13,686 nt of DNA from Baffinella frigidus (taxonomy: Eukaryota; Cryptophyceae; Cryptomonadales; Baffinellaceae), in assembly GCA_026770585.1 (NCBI GenBank), contig MU646591.1, positions 164,208 through 177,893 of the forward strand, written 5' to 3'. The position numbers were made by a program, and so were the translations under genes. The notes under the pieces were generated by a model. That model was given only the letters and a program-made list of their open reading frames with translations. It searched no databases and was not told the DNA's origin. Numbering within the stretch: position 1 is the first letter of the stretch; each line of letters starts with the position of its first letter. Of the stretch, positions 5,326-11,733 are shown piece after piece.

Positions 5326-5513
5326 CGACCGCTGCGGAGCGCTCCCAGGCAAGACCCCTAAACCCTAGACCTAACCCCTAGATCCTCACGGGCGGGGAAC
5401 TCCACTCATTGACACTCAAGGGTGCAGGCACCGTTGAGTGGCACCCTTGAGCGGAGTTCCCCGCCCTAGGGTTTAGGGGTCTTGCCTGGGCGCGCTCCAC
5501 CGCGGTCGATTCG
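5326..5513. repeat. 188-bp foldback made from an exon end plus telomere-like intron start
   Basis: The left arm (plus strand) reads ESTAAERSQ and then GCAAGACCCCTAAACCC. The right arm (minus strand) reads ESTAVERAQ followed by the same GCAAGACCCCTAAACCC. GGGCGGGGAACTCC and ACTCAAGGGTGC pair in the centre, with an extra 30-40 nt in the left arm. The end of the 5719-5486 exon and the start of its intron were thus duplicated head to head. A third, plus-strand copy without the exon part lies at about 4845-4950. Confidence 0.75.
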
Positions 5514-5719
5514 AGCAGATTATGCGCCTTCTCGAGCAGGCTATGGGCCTTTTTCTCCTCCGCCCCTCGCTGCACCAGAAGGTTATGGGCCTTCTGCTCC
5601 TCCACCGCTTGTTGCGCGAGATCCGCGACACGCGTGCGGAGCAGCTTGCGTTCCGTTGCCAGGGCATCGCGCTCTGTCCGCAGGTTGCGAGCCTCCTCCT
5701 CCAGCGCCTCCATATCCTC
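5486..5719 (-). CDS. Candidate 234-nt coiled-coil exon (EEEARNLR...KAHNLLE)
   Basis: On the minus strand this block follows CCACCAACATCGGCAG|GAG, with TTAAT upstream as a possible branch site, and ends at GCCCAG|GCAAGA, a textbook GC-type donor. It is exactly 78 codons, phase 0-0. The protein begins EDMEALEEEARNLRTERDAL, continues ATERKLLRTRVADLAQQAVE, then has two similar units KAHNLLVQRGAEEKKAHSLL and EKAHNLLESTAVERAQ. This is typical of a long coiled coil, with the EEEARNLR motif shared with the end of the 4165-3683 block. Several damaged copies of its 3' end lie nearby, in both orientations. It could instead be read as a longer intronless ORF from 5776, but the upstream residues are not coil-like. 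Confidence 0.65.
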
Positions 5720-6081
5720 CTGCCGATGTTGGTGGATATTAAGGGTGGATGTTGTGGAATTAATGCCGATTTCCACAACTCCTAAGACATCCTAGCCATA
5801 CAGCGGGCTACGACGGGATTTTCGGTCCAAAATGGGCCGACTTTTCGTTGCCTTATCCGTAGGAACCCCCCTATGTCCCCACGGTAGGCCATCTGTCCCT
5901 ACGGATAGCCTACCGTAGGATTGGTAGGGTAGGGAGTGAGGCTCGCAACCTGGCGGAGCTTGATGGCAGCTTCCGCACCGCTTCCCGCAAACAATGGCTC
6001 CAAGAACAACGCCCGAGAAGCGGTTGGGATATCCGTAGGAACCCCCCGTGTGCCTACAGATTGCCTACCGTAGGGTCCTAG

Positions 6082-6166
6082 GGATAGGGTAGGGTAGGGT
6101 AGGGTAGGGTAGGGTAGGGTAGGGTAGGGTAGGGTAGGGTAGGGTAGGGTAGGGTAGGGTAGGGTA
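6082..6166 (+). repeat. AGGGT pentamer microsatellite (about 16 units)
   Basis: Perfect GGGTA repeat inside the second copy boundary of the tandem repeat. Shorter runs TAGGGTAGGG occur at the equivalent sites of the other copies (about 5924-5935 and 6299-6312), so this is a recent expansion from a 2-3 unit seed. The unit is telomere-like. Confidence 0.9.
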
Positions 6167-6332
6167 GTCAGGGAGTGAGGCTCGCAACCTGGAGGAGCTT
6201 GTTGGCAGCTTCCGCACCGCTTCCCGCAAACAACGGCTCCAAGTGCGCCAGAGGATATCCGTAGGAACCCCCCTATGTCCCTACGGATGGCCTACCGTAG
6301 GGGTAGGGTAGTCAGGGAGAGAGGCTCGCAAC

Positions 6333-6403
6333 CTGGAGGAGCTTGTTGGCAGCTCCCGCACCGCTTCCCGAGAACAATGGCTCCAAGTGCGCCAGCGGCT
6401 CCC
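6333..6403 (-). CDS. Weak candidate 71-nt exon in the tandem repeat
   Basis: The minus strand runs from TTTCCGGGCAG| to CTCCAG|GTTGCG. Two bases complete a preceding codon, then 23 codons read EPLAHLEPLFSGSGAGAANK and LLQ, ending phase 0. If joined to 8153-8093, which ends one base into a codon, the junction codon is CGG (Arg). The copies at about 6189 and 5950 keep the LEPLFAGSGAEAA part and the donor but have lost the acceptor. The opposite strand is also open and reads EARNLEELVG, so the coding strand is uncertain. Confidence 0.3.
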
Positions 6404-6415
6404 CTGCCCGGAAAG

Positions 6416-6871
6416 CGTAGGGTTTAGGGTTTAGGGTTCCACACGGTGGACTGCGGACGTTTCAACAAAAGTCAACCTGCACAGAGATAGTTAACTTTGA
6501 GGATTTGCTGGTGTAAAAGCCCCCCTGTCGAGGACAACGAGAAGTTCGTTGGAGAAGGTCTCAGTTCTGGGCCCCTTTCTTAAGTCCCAAAGTCAACATA
6601 AAGGAGAGCTAAGGGTTTAGGGTTTATGATTTAGGATTTAGTGTTCCCCTGTCCATCATCGTCACATCATCATGGCTGACTCTCAGCTTGGAGGAAAGTG
6701 GTCAACTTCTAACTACGCACAATGACTTCAAGTGCGCCAGCGGTTTCCCTGTCCCACACACAGTCTAGGGTTTGCGATTCCGAGTTACGGTGCAGGGTTT
6801 CGGGTTGGGTTCGGACTTCGGGTCGGGGGTACCGAGTGTGCAGTGCGGTACTAATAATGCATGGGTTTGGA
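6416..6871. other. No gene recognised; scattered telomere-like and GTCAAC fragments
   Basis: Short TTTAGGG runs lie at 6417-6436 and 6610-6640. AAAAGTCAAC, GTTAACTTTG, AAAGTCAACATAAAG and GTGGTCAACTTC occur between 6468 and 6712, and look like remains of the AAGTTGAC hairpin family. TCCACACGGTGGACTGCGGA at 6439-6458 is the inverse of 2516-2535. A PLAHLKSLC fragment (minus, about 6720-6745) resembles the 6403-6333 block. Confidence 0.45.
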
Positions 6872-6872
6872 G

Positions 6873-6950
6873 TTCCGTAGGACCCTACGGTATGACATCC
6901 CTAAGGACCTAGGGGTTTCCTACGGGGTGAATAGATGGCGACCCTAGGTA
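6873..6950. repeat. CCGTAGGACCCTACGG family copy, outer left arm
   Basis: TTCCGTAGGACCCTACGGTA with GACATCCCTAAGGACCTAGG and GGGGTGAATAGATGGCGACC. It is the inverse of about 9398-9479. GGGTGAATAGATGGCGACCC recurs at 7056, so a block of about 105-130 bp between them (6951-7056) looks like an insertion or tandem duplication in the left arm. Confidence 0.7.
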
Positions 6951-7052
6951 CTGATAATGTATTGTCGAAATAGGCTTCGCGCTGAATCGAGGTCGGGTAA
7001 AAAAATCAGGAAAAATTCCAAAAATGGACTTTTATGCTATCGGGTTTTCCTA

Positions 7053-7221
7053 GGGGGTGAATAGATGGCGACCCTAGGGACCTAGGGTCTCCCTGGGGGG
7101 TGGATAGATGTAAACGGGCCGAGTCTGAGGTCGTTAGGGCTTCGCAAGAGGTGCGAAGAGGCGCGTTTTCGCGGACGAGCCACCCGAGCCCTGGGTTAGG
7201 CTCTAGGGTTCAGAACAGGCT
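7053..7221. repeat. 169-bp inverted repeat, left arm
   Basis: It pairs with 9250-9418 at about 97 percent identity; I count four to six differences. The two arms enclose about 2 kb. The arm contains GGATAGATGTAAACGGGCCG and a plus-oriented copy of the coiled-coil motif AESEVVRASQEV. Confidence 0.85.
7108..7150 (+). pseudogene. Plus-strand copy of the AESEVTKASQE exon end
   Basis: The plus strand reads CKRAESEVVRASQE followed by GTGCGAAG, matching the minus-strand CKRAESEVVKASQE at 9363-9321. It is part of the 169-bp inverted repeat. The orientation is opposite to every other coil block, so I take it as an inverted duplicate and not an exon of the main chain. Confidence 0.6.
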
Positions 7222-7308
7222 GGGGGTAGGAGTGAGGTACGGCACCAATCGGCTTTCACGGAGGGGTGCAACGATGGAATGCCGCAAGCCAACGCCAGCG
7301 CGGTACTT

Positions 7309-7421
7309 ACAGCCTACGGACTGCCTACGGTAGGTAGGGGGGGCTCCTACGACTTTTAAATGGTTTTGCATTATAAAGTCGTAGGCCCCCCCCTACCTAC
7401 CGTAGGCAATCCGTAGGCTGT
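7309..7421. mobile_element. 113-bp foldback with about 47-bp arms
   Basis: ACAGCCTACGGACTGCCTAC continuing GGTAGGTAGGGGGGGCTCCT and ACGACTTT pairs with 7374-7421 with about three differences around the G-run. The loop is about 17 nt and AT-rich (AAATGGTTTTGCATTAT). It belongs to the CCTACGGTAGG palindrome family. No target duplication is evident. Confidence 0.8.
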
Positions 7422-7504
7422 GTGCACCGATGGACTGGCCCGCATGGAAAATTCATGAGACAAATCGGTTTTGAAGGAGGGCTCAGACCCAGCCTGGGCG
7501 GGGA

Positions 7505-7610
7505 TACCCCCCTTTGGTGCAGCGATGAAATGCCGGAGGCGCGATTGGGCCTGAGGACTGGGCGTGAGCGAGTTGCGCTGCTGGCTCTCTGCAAGCTGCC
7601 CCATCGAATC
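7505..7610. repeat. GATGGAATGCCGGAGGCGCG dispersed unit, copy 1
   Basis: The unit GCGATGAAATGCCGGAGGCG, CGATTGGGCCTGAGG, GGGCGTGAGCGAGTTGCGCT, GCTGGCTCTCTGC recurs at 7803-7895 and 8035-8120, and in part at 8278-8330 and 8570-8600. On the minus strand it carries QLAESQQR. It ends where the CCCTACA array begins, as does the 8278 copy. Confidence 0.7.
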
Positions 7611-7730
7611 CTACACCCTACATCCTACACCCTACACCCTGCACCCTGCACCCTGCACCCTACACCCTGCACCCTACACCCTACAACCTACACCCTACAC
7701 CCTGCACCTTACACCCTACACCATGAACTC
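7610..7730 (+). repeat. CCCTACA/CCCTGCA array
   Basis: Heptamer repeat CCCTACA with CCCTGCA variants, a telomere-like variant of CCCTAAA. Translation gives low-complexity TLHPTPYTLHPAP, which I regard as a by-product. The same array follows the same upstream unit at 8333-8411. Confidence 0.9.
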
Positions 7731-7802
7731 CTACACCATAAACCTTCAACCCCTAGCTCCGCTTCAGTCGGGGGTTTCCTTCAAAAAGAGGGAGGGAGGG
7801 AA

Positions 7803-7895
7803 GGTGCAGCGATGGAATGACGGAGGCGCGATTGGGCCTGAGGGCTGGGGGTGAGCGAGTTACGCTGCTGGCTCTCCGCCAGCTGCCGCTTCGTC
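7803..7895. repeat. GATGGAATGCCGGAGGCGCG unit, copy 2
   Basis: It starts GCAGCGATGGAATGACGGAG and includes GGGGGTGAGCGAGTTACGCT and GCTGGCTCTCCGCCAGCTGC. The minus strand reads KRQLAESQQR followed by GTAACT, a better donor than in copy 3. Confidence 0.65.
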
Positions 7896-8092
7896 GCTTC
7901 CGTAATTGGTACTATGCGGAGCGGGTTTGGAGCCAAGTTGGAGCTAATTGGTTCTACGGGATCAGGTACCGATTGGCACTACGGTATTGTTAGGTACTCA
8001 TTGGTACTGCGGTACCCATCGGCTTTCGCGGAGGGGTGTACCGATGGAATGCCGGAGGCGCGATTGGGCCTGAGGGCTGGGCGTGAGTAAGC

Positions 8093-8153
8093 GCTGCTGG
8101 CTCTCCGCCAGCTGCCGCTTCGCCTTGGACGCAACGTTCTTCGCCTCCGATGC
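8093..8153 (-). CDS. Candidate 61-nt coiled-coil exon (ASEAKNVASKAKRQLAESQQ)
   Basis: On the minus strand it starts after TTACGAAACGCAG| and reads ASEAKNVASKAKRQLAESQQ, leaving one base. The boundary AGC|GCTTAC would be a GC-type donor; sister copies show AGC|GTAACT (about 7870) and AGC|GCAACT (about 7580). Ala/Lys/Glu/Gln/Leu spacing is coiled-coil like. The acceptor with GCATCGGAGGC is repeated at about 8630 and 8805, where the downstream frame is lost, so those are broken copies. The start phase 0 agrees with the end of 10274-10191. The confidence is limited by the short length and the weak donor. Confidence 0.4.
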
Positions 8154-8177
8154 CTGCGTTTCGTAAATGAAACATGG

Positions 8178-8300
8178 CATAAGTTGACGGTTCCGGTACA
8201 AAACCTAAAGAAAAATGGCATACGTTGACAGTTCCGGCACGAAATCGTCAATTTTACACCATTGTTGCATTATTTTCGCGGCTGGGCGTGAGGGAGTTGC
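8178..8300. repeat. TTGACGGTTCCGGTACAAAA repeat segment
   Basis: AAGTTGACGGTTCCGGTACA and GTTGACAGTTCCGGCACGAA are adjacent degenerate copies, followed by GTCAATTTTACACCATTGTT and GCATTATTTTCGCGGCTGGG. The same order recurs at 8846-8935 (GCTGACGGTTCTGGGGTACA, ACACCATTATTGCATTTCTC, GCGGCTGGG). It is related to the GTTGAC/GGTACAAA foldbacks. Confidence 0.6.
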
Positions 8301-8332
8301 GCTGCTGGCTCTCTGCGAGCTGCCGCGTCGGA

Positions 8333-8411
8333 TCCTACACCCTACACCCTACACCCTACACCCTGCACCCTGCACCCTGCACCCTACACCCTACACCCTA
8401 CACCCTACACC
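8333..8411 (+). repeat. CCCTACA/CCCTGCA array, second copy
   Basis: Eleven or so heptamers preceded by the unit GGGCGTGAGGGAGTTGCGCT and CTGCCGCGTCGGATCCTACA, i.e. duplicated together with the 7505-7730 block. It ends CACCATGAACCCCTACACC, like 7721-7728 (CACCATGAA). Confidence 0.85.
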
Positions 8412-8574
8412 ATGAACCCCTACACCTTCGCCTCCGATGCCTGCTTGTTATTCGGGGGTGATCGACTCAGGGTTGCTTGGCTCAACGGATTCCCGGGCGC
8501 CTCTCGTGGAGGCGACACGCAAGAGCAGAAAGATGCTCTCGAGAGTCACCTACCCAGAGTCATATGCTTTGCCT

Positions 8575-8680
8575 CGGCTGGCTCTCCTCTAGCTACCGCC
8601 TCGCCTTCGACGTGCCGAGGCCGAAAGGCCTCCGATGCCTGCGTTTCGTAATCCGTTTCGTAAATGGAAATAAATGGAAA
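8575..8680 (-). pseudogene. Broken copies of the ASEAKN exon region
   Basis: The minus strand has an ACGAAACGCAG|GCATCGGAGGC acceptor and start, but the body (GCCTTTCGGCCTCGGCACGT) is shifted out of the ASEAKNVASKAK frame. CCTCCGATGCCTGCGTTTCG with GTAATCCGTTTCGTAAATGG recurs at 8806-8842. Confidence 0.55.
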
Positions 8681-8795
8681 AGTCCGAGACGACACCCCCA
8701 GCCATCTATCCGCCTCCCTAGGAAAACCCTAGGTCCCGAGGGATGTCCTACCGTAGGGTCCTACGGAATGAATATTTGAAGCTCCCAGACCCGAA
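8680..8795. repeat. 116-bp inverted repeat, left arm
   Basis: It pairs with 9773-9888 with a single difference (CTATCCGCC against CTATTCGCC). It starts AAGTCCGAGACGACACCCCC and ends GAAGCTCCCAGACCCGAA. It contains one CCGTAGGGTCCTACGG palindrome. A diverged third copy lies at 9421-9496. Confidence 0.9.
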
Positions 8796-8796
8796 C

Positions 8797-9249
8797 CCGA
8801 AAGGCCTCCGATGCCTACGTTTCGTAATCCGTTTCGTAAATGGAAAATGGCATACGCTGACGGTTCTGGGGTACAAAATAATCAACGTCTACACCATTAT
8901 TGCATTTCTCTCGCGGCTGGGGGAGAGCGAGTTGCGCCACGTGTTTTTCTTCCGATCCTTGGGTGAATATTGAGAACTTAAGGCCATTTCCCACAACCTC
9001 TACGATGAATATCCGCCAAAATCGGTGTTAGAATCCACCCGGAAAATGCTCTCGTGTGAGCGGCCGACACGGGGTACAGTACTGAAAAAATGCGTAGCAT
9101 GTGCGGCGCTGACGCTGGTTGTTTGGCAATAAATTATCAATCTCTCTGGAGCAAGCGACCTCGCTGAAACTGCGACTATGTCTTCCTTCATAACGTGCAC
9201 CTGTGCACGGCCATCTCTGTTGGGCAGATTTCGGGCGGGTTGTGGCAGG
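8797..9249. other. No gene recognised
   Basis: It contains the second TTACGAAACG/GTACAAAATAATCAACG segment (to about 8940) and then 300 nt of unique-looking sequence. A 7-bp-stem hairpin CGTGCACCTGTGCACG lies near 9196. A minus-strand open frame here extends the AESEVVKASQEV fragment past its apparent donor and lacks coil character. Confidence 0.4.
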
Positions 9250-9418
9250 AGCCTGTTCTGAACCCTAAAGCCTAACCCAGGGCTCGGGTGGCTCGTCCGC
9301 GAAAATGCGCCTCTTCGCACCTCTTGCGAAGCCTTAACGACCTCAGACTCGGCCCGTTTACATCTATCCACCCCCCAGGGAAACCCTAGGTCCCTAGGGT
9401 CGCCATCTATTCACCCCG
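9250..9418. repeat. 169-bp inverted repeat, right arm
   Basis: Reverse complement of 7053-7221 with about four to six differences. With the extension to 9479 (matching 6873-6950) the right arm is about 230 bp and continuous, while the left arm is interrupted. Confidence 0.85.
9321..9363 (-). CDS. Candidate short exon copy (CKRAESEVVKASQE)
   Basis: The minus strand, after GGTGGATAG|, reads one base then CKRAESEVVKASQE and ends at GAG|GTGCGAAG. It is the 3' half of the four-heptad block at 10274-10191. The starting phase (2) does not fit the main chain, so I regard it as a duplicate exon, possibly dead. Confidence 0.3.
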
Positions 9419-9537
9419 TAAAAAAACCCTAGGTCCCTAGGGATGTCATACCGTAGGGTCCTACGGAATGAACATCCGAAGCTCCCAGGCCCGAAGTAAG
9501 CTGGTTCGGGTTGCTGGTGGCTCTTCACCCTCTTCAC

Positions 9538-9587
9538 CTCTTGCGAAGCCATAGTGACTTCAGATTCCGCCACACGCGAGCCGGTGT
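9538..9587 (-). pseudogene. Duplicate exon copy (AESEVTMASQE), 50 nt
   Basis: Bounded by GATAG| and GAG|GTGAAG. The minus strand reads TGSRVAESEVTMASQE after two bases. It has the same length (50 nt) and phase as 10087-10038, 500 bp away, and both lie in a larger direct repeat. The start phase 1 does not fit the neighbouring blocks. A more damaged copy with shifted frame sits at about 9714-9760. Confidence 0.45.
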
Positions 9588-9599
9588 CTATCTATCCAT

Positions 9600-9705
9600 C
9601 AACCCCGTCCGCAAAAACGTGTCTATTCAAGACTCGCATCCGCGAAAACGCGTCGTTCCAAGATTCACGAAAACGCGTCTTTTCAAGATCCGAGAAAATG
9701 CGTCG
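9600..9705. repeat. CGCGTCGTTTCAAGATTC degenerate minisatellite, block 1
   Basis: Units such as AAAACGTGTCTATTCAAGAC, GAAAACGCGTCGTTCCAAGA, GAAAACGCGTCTTTTCAAGA and GAAAATGCGTCGCTTCG recur at about 20-30 nt. Further blocks lie at 10105-10185, 10312-10420 and 10722-10790. The minus strand reads LKRRVF-type peptides, with no clear gene. Confidence 0.65.
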
Positions 9706-9772
9706 CTTCGCACCTCTTGCGACGCCTTTTGGTGACCCCAGACGCGCAAGTCGGATTCTAGAACCAGCTTAT

Positions 9773-9888
9773 TTCGGGTCTGGGAGCTTCAAATATTCAT
9801 TCCGTAGGACCCTACGGTAGGACATCCCTCGGGACCTAGGGTTTTCCTAGGGAGGCGAATAGATGGCTGGGGGTGTCGTCTCGGACTT
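9773..9888. repeat. 116-bp inverted repeat, right arm
   Basis: Reverse complement of 8680-8795, with 115 of 116 positions identical. It contains TTCCGTAGGACCCTACGG and the GGCGAATAGATGGCTGGGGG end. Confidence 0.9.
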
Positions 9889-9910
9889 CCGAGCAGCTCT
9901 TCCGTACAGG

Positions 9911-10017
9911 TTATCTTAGGTTGACCGACTACTCTCAAGTTGACATTATCTTGGGTTGGTATCTTAGGTTGACCGACGATTCTCAATTTGACGACTGACT
10001 GTTCCCGAGTTGACATG
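9911..10017 (+). repeat. 48-bp tandem repeat ATCTTAGGTTGACCGAC
   Basis: ATCTTAGGTTGACCGAC at 9913 and 9961, each followed by CTCAAGTTGAC or CTCAATTTGACGAC, and a third CCGAGTTGACATGCCAG at the end. The same GGTTGACCGACTA...AAGTTGAC order is found at 1147-1175, so these are tandem fragments of the AAGTTGAC hairpin element. Confidence 0.65.
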
Positions 10018-10037
10018 CCAGTTTGGATAGTCTTCAC

Positions 10038-10087
10038 CTCTTGCGACGCCTTGGTGACCTCGGATTCCACCTCCCGCAAGTCGGGAA
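10038..10087 (-). pseudogene. Duplicate exon copy (DLREVESEVTKASQE), 50 nt
   Basis: The minus strand runs from GAATAGATAG| to GAG|GTGAAG. After two bases it reads PDLREVESEVTKASQE. It is close to the 3' half of 10274-10191 but lacks the first two heptads. The start phase (1) does not match upstream phase-0 ends, so it is likely skipped or dead. Confidence 0.45.
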
Positions 10088-10190
10088 CTATCTATTCACC
10101 AACCCCGCAAAAAGGCGTCGATTCAAGAATCGCATCTGCGAAAACGCGTCGTTTCAAGAATCACGACCGAGAAAATGCGTCGCTTCGCAC

Positions 10191-10274
10191 CTCTTGCGAC
10201 GCCTTGGTGACCTCCGATTCCGCCTCCCGCAAGTCACTTTCCGAAGCCGCGAGTCGCTCCTCCAGCGTCTCGAC
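10191..10274 (-). CDS. Candidate 84-nt exon encoding exactly four heptads
   Basis: On the minus strand it follows a classical acceptor (CGCCTTTTCGTTTCCAG|) and ends at CAAGAG|GTGCGA. It is 28 codons, phase 0-0, reading VETLEER, LAASESD, LREAESE, VTKASQE. The blocks put V, L, L, V at position a, and acidic or basic residues elsewhere, as in SMC- or tropomyosin-like coils. Exon length equal to a whole number of heptads means the exon can be duplicated or lost without breaking the coil, and partial copies are indeed found at 10087-10038, 9587-9538 and 9363-9321 and on the plus strand at 7108-7150. The function is unknown. Confidence 0.6.
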
Positions 10275-10459
10275 CTGGAAACGAAAAGGCGAGGTTTCAC
10301 GGGCACGCCCTTCAACACGCGTCGTTTCAAGGTCAAGAACGCGTCGCTTCGATGTCACGACCTTGAACAGGCGAGGTTTCAAGGTCTCAAACTGCAAAAC
10401 GCGTCGTTTCAGATTCCGCCTCCCGCTAGTCCGATTCAGAGTGTCTCGACCTTCGAAAG

Positions 10460-10712
10460 GGTTTAGGGTTTAGGGTTTAGGGATGAGTGTTTAGGGTTTA
10501 GGGTTTAGGGTTTAGGGTTTAGGGTTTAGGGTTTAGGGTTTAGGGTTTAGGATTCAGTGGTTAAAGTGCACGGTTTAGGGTTTAGGGTTTAGGGTTTAGG
10601 GTTTAGGGCGGAGTGGTTAGGGTTTAGGGTTTGGAGTTTAGGGTTTAGGGTTTGGAGTTTAGGGTTCAGAGTTTAGGGCTTAGTGGTTAGGGTTTAGGGC
10701 TTAGGGCCTGGG
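10460..10712 (+). repeat. TTTAGGG interstitial telomere-type array
   Basis: Near-perfect TTTAGGG over about 10492-10548 and 10576-10605, degenerate elsewhere (GGAGTGGTTAGGG, TTTGGAG). It lies in the candidate intron upstream (minus sense) of 10274-10191, in the same orientation as the 163-356 and 3397-3682 arrays. Confidence 0.9.
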
Positions 10713-11000
10713 CTTCAGGCGCGAGATTTCAAGACACGACCTTGAAGGGCGAGGTTCCAAGGTCTCGAACTTCAAAAGGCGCGGTTTCATGTTCGCGTAA
10801 ATAAACCATACGCGGATAAACCCTATGGCCCTACGGTAGGCCATCCGTAGGGACGGAGGGTTGTTCCTGCGGATATCCTAACCGATTTCGGTGGCCTCAT
10901 CATCAAAAAGCCCCTCACGTATTATAGTTACACATTTGTACCATAATACCCGCTCTAAAACTGTTTTATGGCGGACCTAGTTATAATCAGGCAGGGGTGC
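10713..11000. other. No gene recognised; palindrome-family copy inside
   Basis: A GCGAGATTTCAAGACACGAC minisatellite remnant lies to about 10790. A CCTACGGTAGGCCATCCGTA copy follows at 10833-10876. Then comes AT-rich sequence with TTTGTACCATAATACC and TCTAAAACTGTTTTATGG, which looks like a diverged half unit of the adjacent satellite. Confidence 0.45.
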
Positions 11001-11640
11001 TACCCGCGCGCAGAGCCGGGCGCGTTCGGCGTCGCCTTGTGCCAGCTGGTTCACAGTTTTAAAACACTTCGTACCAGAGCGTTTTAACTTTGTACCAGAG
11101 CGTTTTAACATTGTACCACGAACTCGAGTTACAATCGACTTGTTGGCGAGTTTACCCGCGCGCAGAGCCGGGCGCGTTCGGCGTCACCTTGCGCGAGTTG
11201 GTCCACACTTTTAAAACACTTCGTACCAGAGCGTTTTAACTTTGTACCAGAGTGTTTTAACTTTGTACCACGAACTCGAGTTACAATCGAATTGTTGGCA
11301 AGTTTACCCGCGCGCAGAGCCGGGCGCGTTCGGCGTCACCTTGCGCCAGCTGGTCCACACTTTTAAAACACTTCGTACCAGAGCGTTTTAACTTTGTACC
11401 AGAGCGTTTTAACGTTGTACCACGAACTCGAGTTACAATCGACTTGTTGGCGAGTTTACCCGCGCGCAGAGCCGGGCGCGTTCGGCGTCTCCCTGCGCGA
11501 GTTGGTCGACTAGGCGAGACCCGGAGGCTTCCAGCTCCCTACTTTTAAAACGTTCCGTACCAGAGAATTTTAACTTTGTACCACGAGCCGAATTACAATC
11601 GACTTGTTGTGAGTAACAATCGACTTGTTGGCGAGTTTAC
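11001..11640. repeat. 152-bp satellite, four to five units
   Basis: TACCCGCGCGCAGAGCCGGG starts at 11001, 11153, 11305 and 11457 (three steps of 152) and, as TACCCTCGCGCAGAGCCGGG, at 11638. Each unit has CGCGTTCGGCGTC, a GTTGGTCCACACTTTTAAAA region, two or three copies of CTTTGTACCAGAGCGTTTTA and GAACTCGAGTTACAATCGAC. On the minus strand each unit encodes DQLAQGDAERARLCAR followed by GTAAAC, so an exon piece plus donor is part of the satellite. The last step is 181 bp because of an extra GTCGACTAGGCGAGACCCGG segment. Confidence 0.85.
11460..11538 (-). pseudogene. Exon-like unit in the satellite, second copy
   Basis: The minus strand after TTTTAAAAGTAG| reads ELEASGSRLVDQLAQGDAER then ARLCAR and reaches CGG|GTAAAC. 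It starts in phase 2 where 11730-11641 starts in phase 0, because the LQR codons are replaced by satellite sequence. The unit copies farther left keep only VDQLAQGDAERARLCAR. Their start and end phases do not match each other, so they cannot all be spliced in series. Confidence 0.45.
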
Positions 11641-11730
11641 CCTCGCGCAGAGCCGGGCGCGTTCGGCGTCTCCCTGTGCGAGTTGGTCGACTAGGCGAGA
11701 CCCGGAGGCTTCCAGCTCCCTTTGCAGCGC
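11641..11730 (-). CDS. Candidate 90-nt coiled-coil exon next to the satellite
   Basis: The minus strand runs from CCCCTAAACCAG| to GCGAGG|GTAAAC, 30 codons in phase 0-0: ALQRELEASGSRLVDQLAQG then DAERARLCAR. Leu/Val spacing and Glu/Arg content fit a coiled coil. The acceptor again grows out of degenerate telomere-like repeat. A partial copy (VLQRELEA after a CCCCAG) lies at about 11800-11828. This is the most complete version of the motif carried by each unit of the 152-bp satellite, so it may be the source from which the satellite expanded. Confidence 0.55.
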
Positions 11731-11733
11731 CTG

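Larger units (their letters stand above)
5846..6415. repeat. About 145-bp tandem repeat, three copies, one expanded by AGGGT
   Basis: The unit contains GAGGCTCGCAACCTGG (at 5938, 6176 and 6319), GGCAGCTTCCGCACCGCTTC, GGCTCCAAG, and a CCTACGGTAGG-family palindrome (ATCCGTAGGAACCCCCC, TATGTCCC, GGCCTACCGTAGGG). The spacing of 238 then 143 differs because the copy boundary at 6082-6166 gained the AGGGT run. On the minus strand each unit carries a candidate exon ending LLQ|GTTGCG or RQ|GTTGCG. Confidence 0.75.

Noticed and set aside
5938-6400. Plus-strand coil EARNLEELVGSFRTASRKQR as an exon
   Set aside because: Open in three copies and not fully excluded, but no plus-strand acceptor or donor was seen and all other coil blocks are on the minus strand.
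7422-8461. Plus-strand open frames of TLHPTPYTLHPAP type, and the minus-strand one at 12022-12204
   Set aside because: They are translations of CCCTACA/CCCTGCA heptamer arrays and open in several frames. No domain or splice support.
8797-9371. Long minus-strand reading 9371-9000 as an intact gene
   Set aside because: Only the first 15-40 residues resemble the coil family. The rest follows a donor-like GTGCGAAG and has no coil or domain character.
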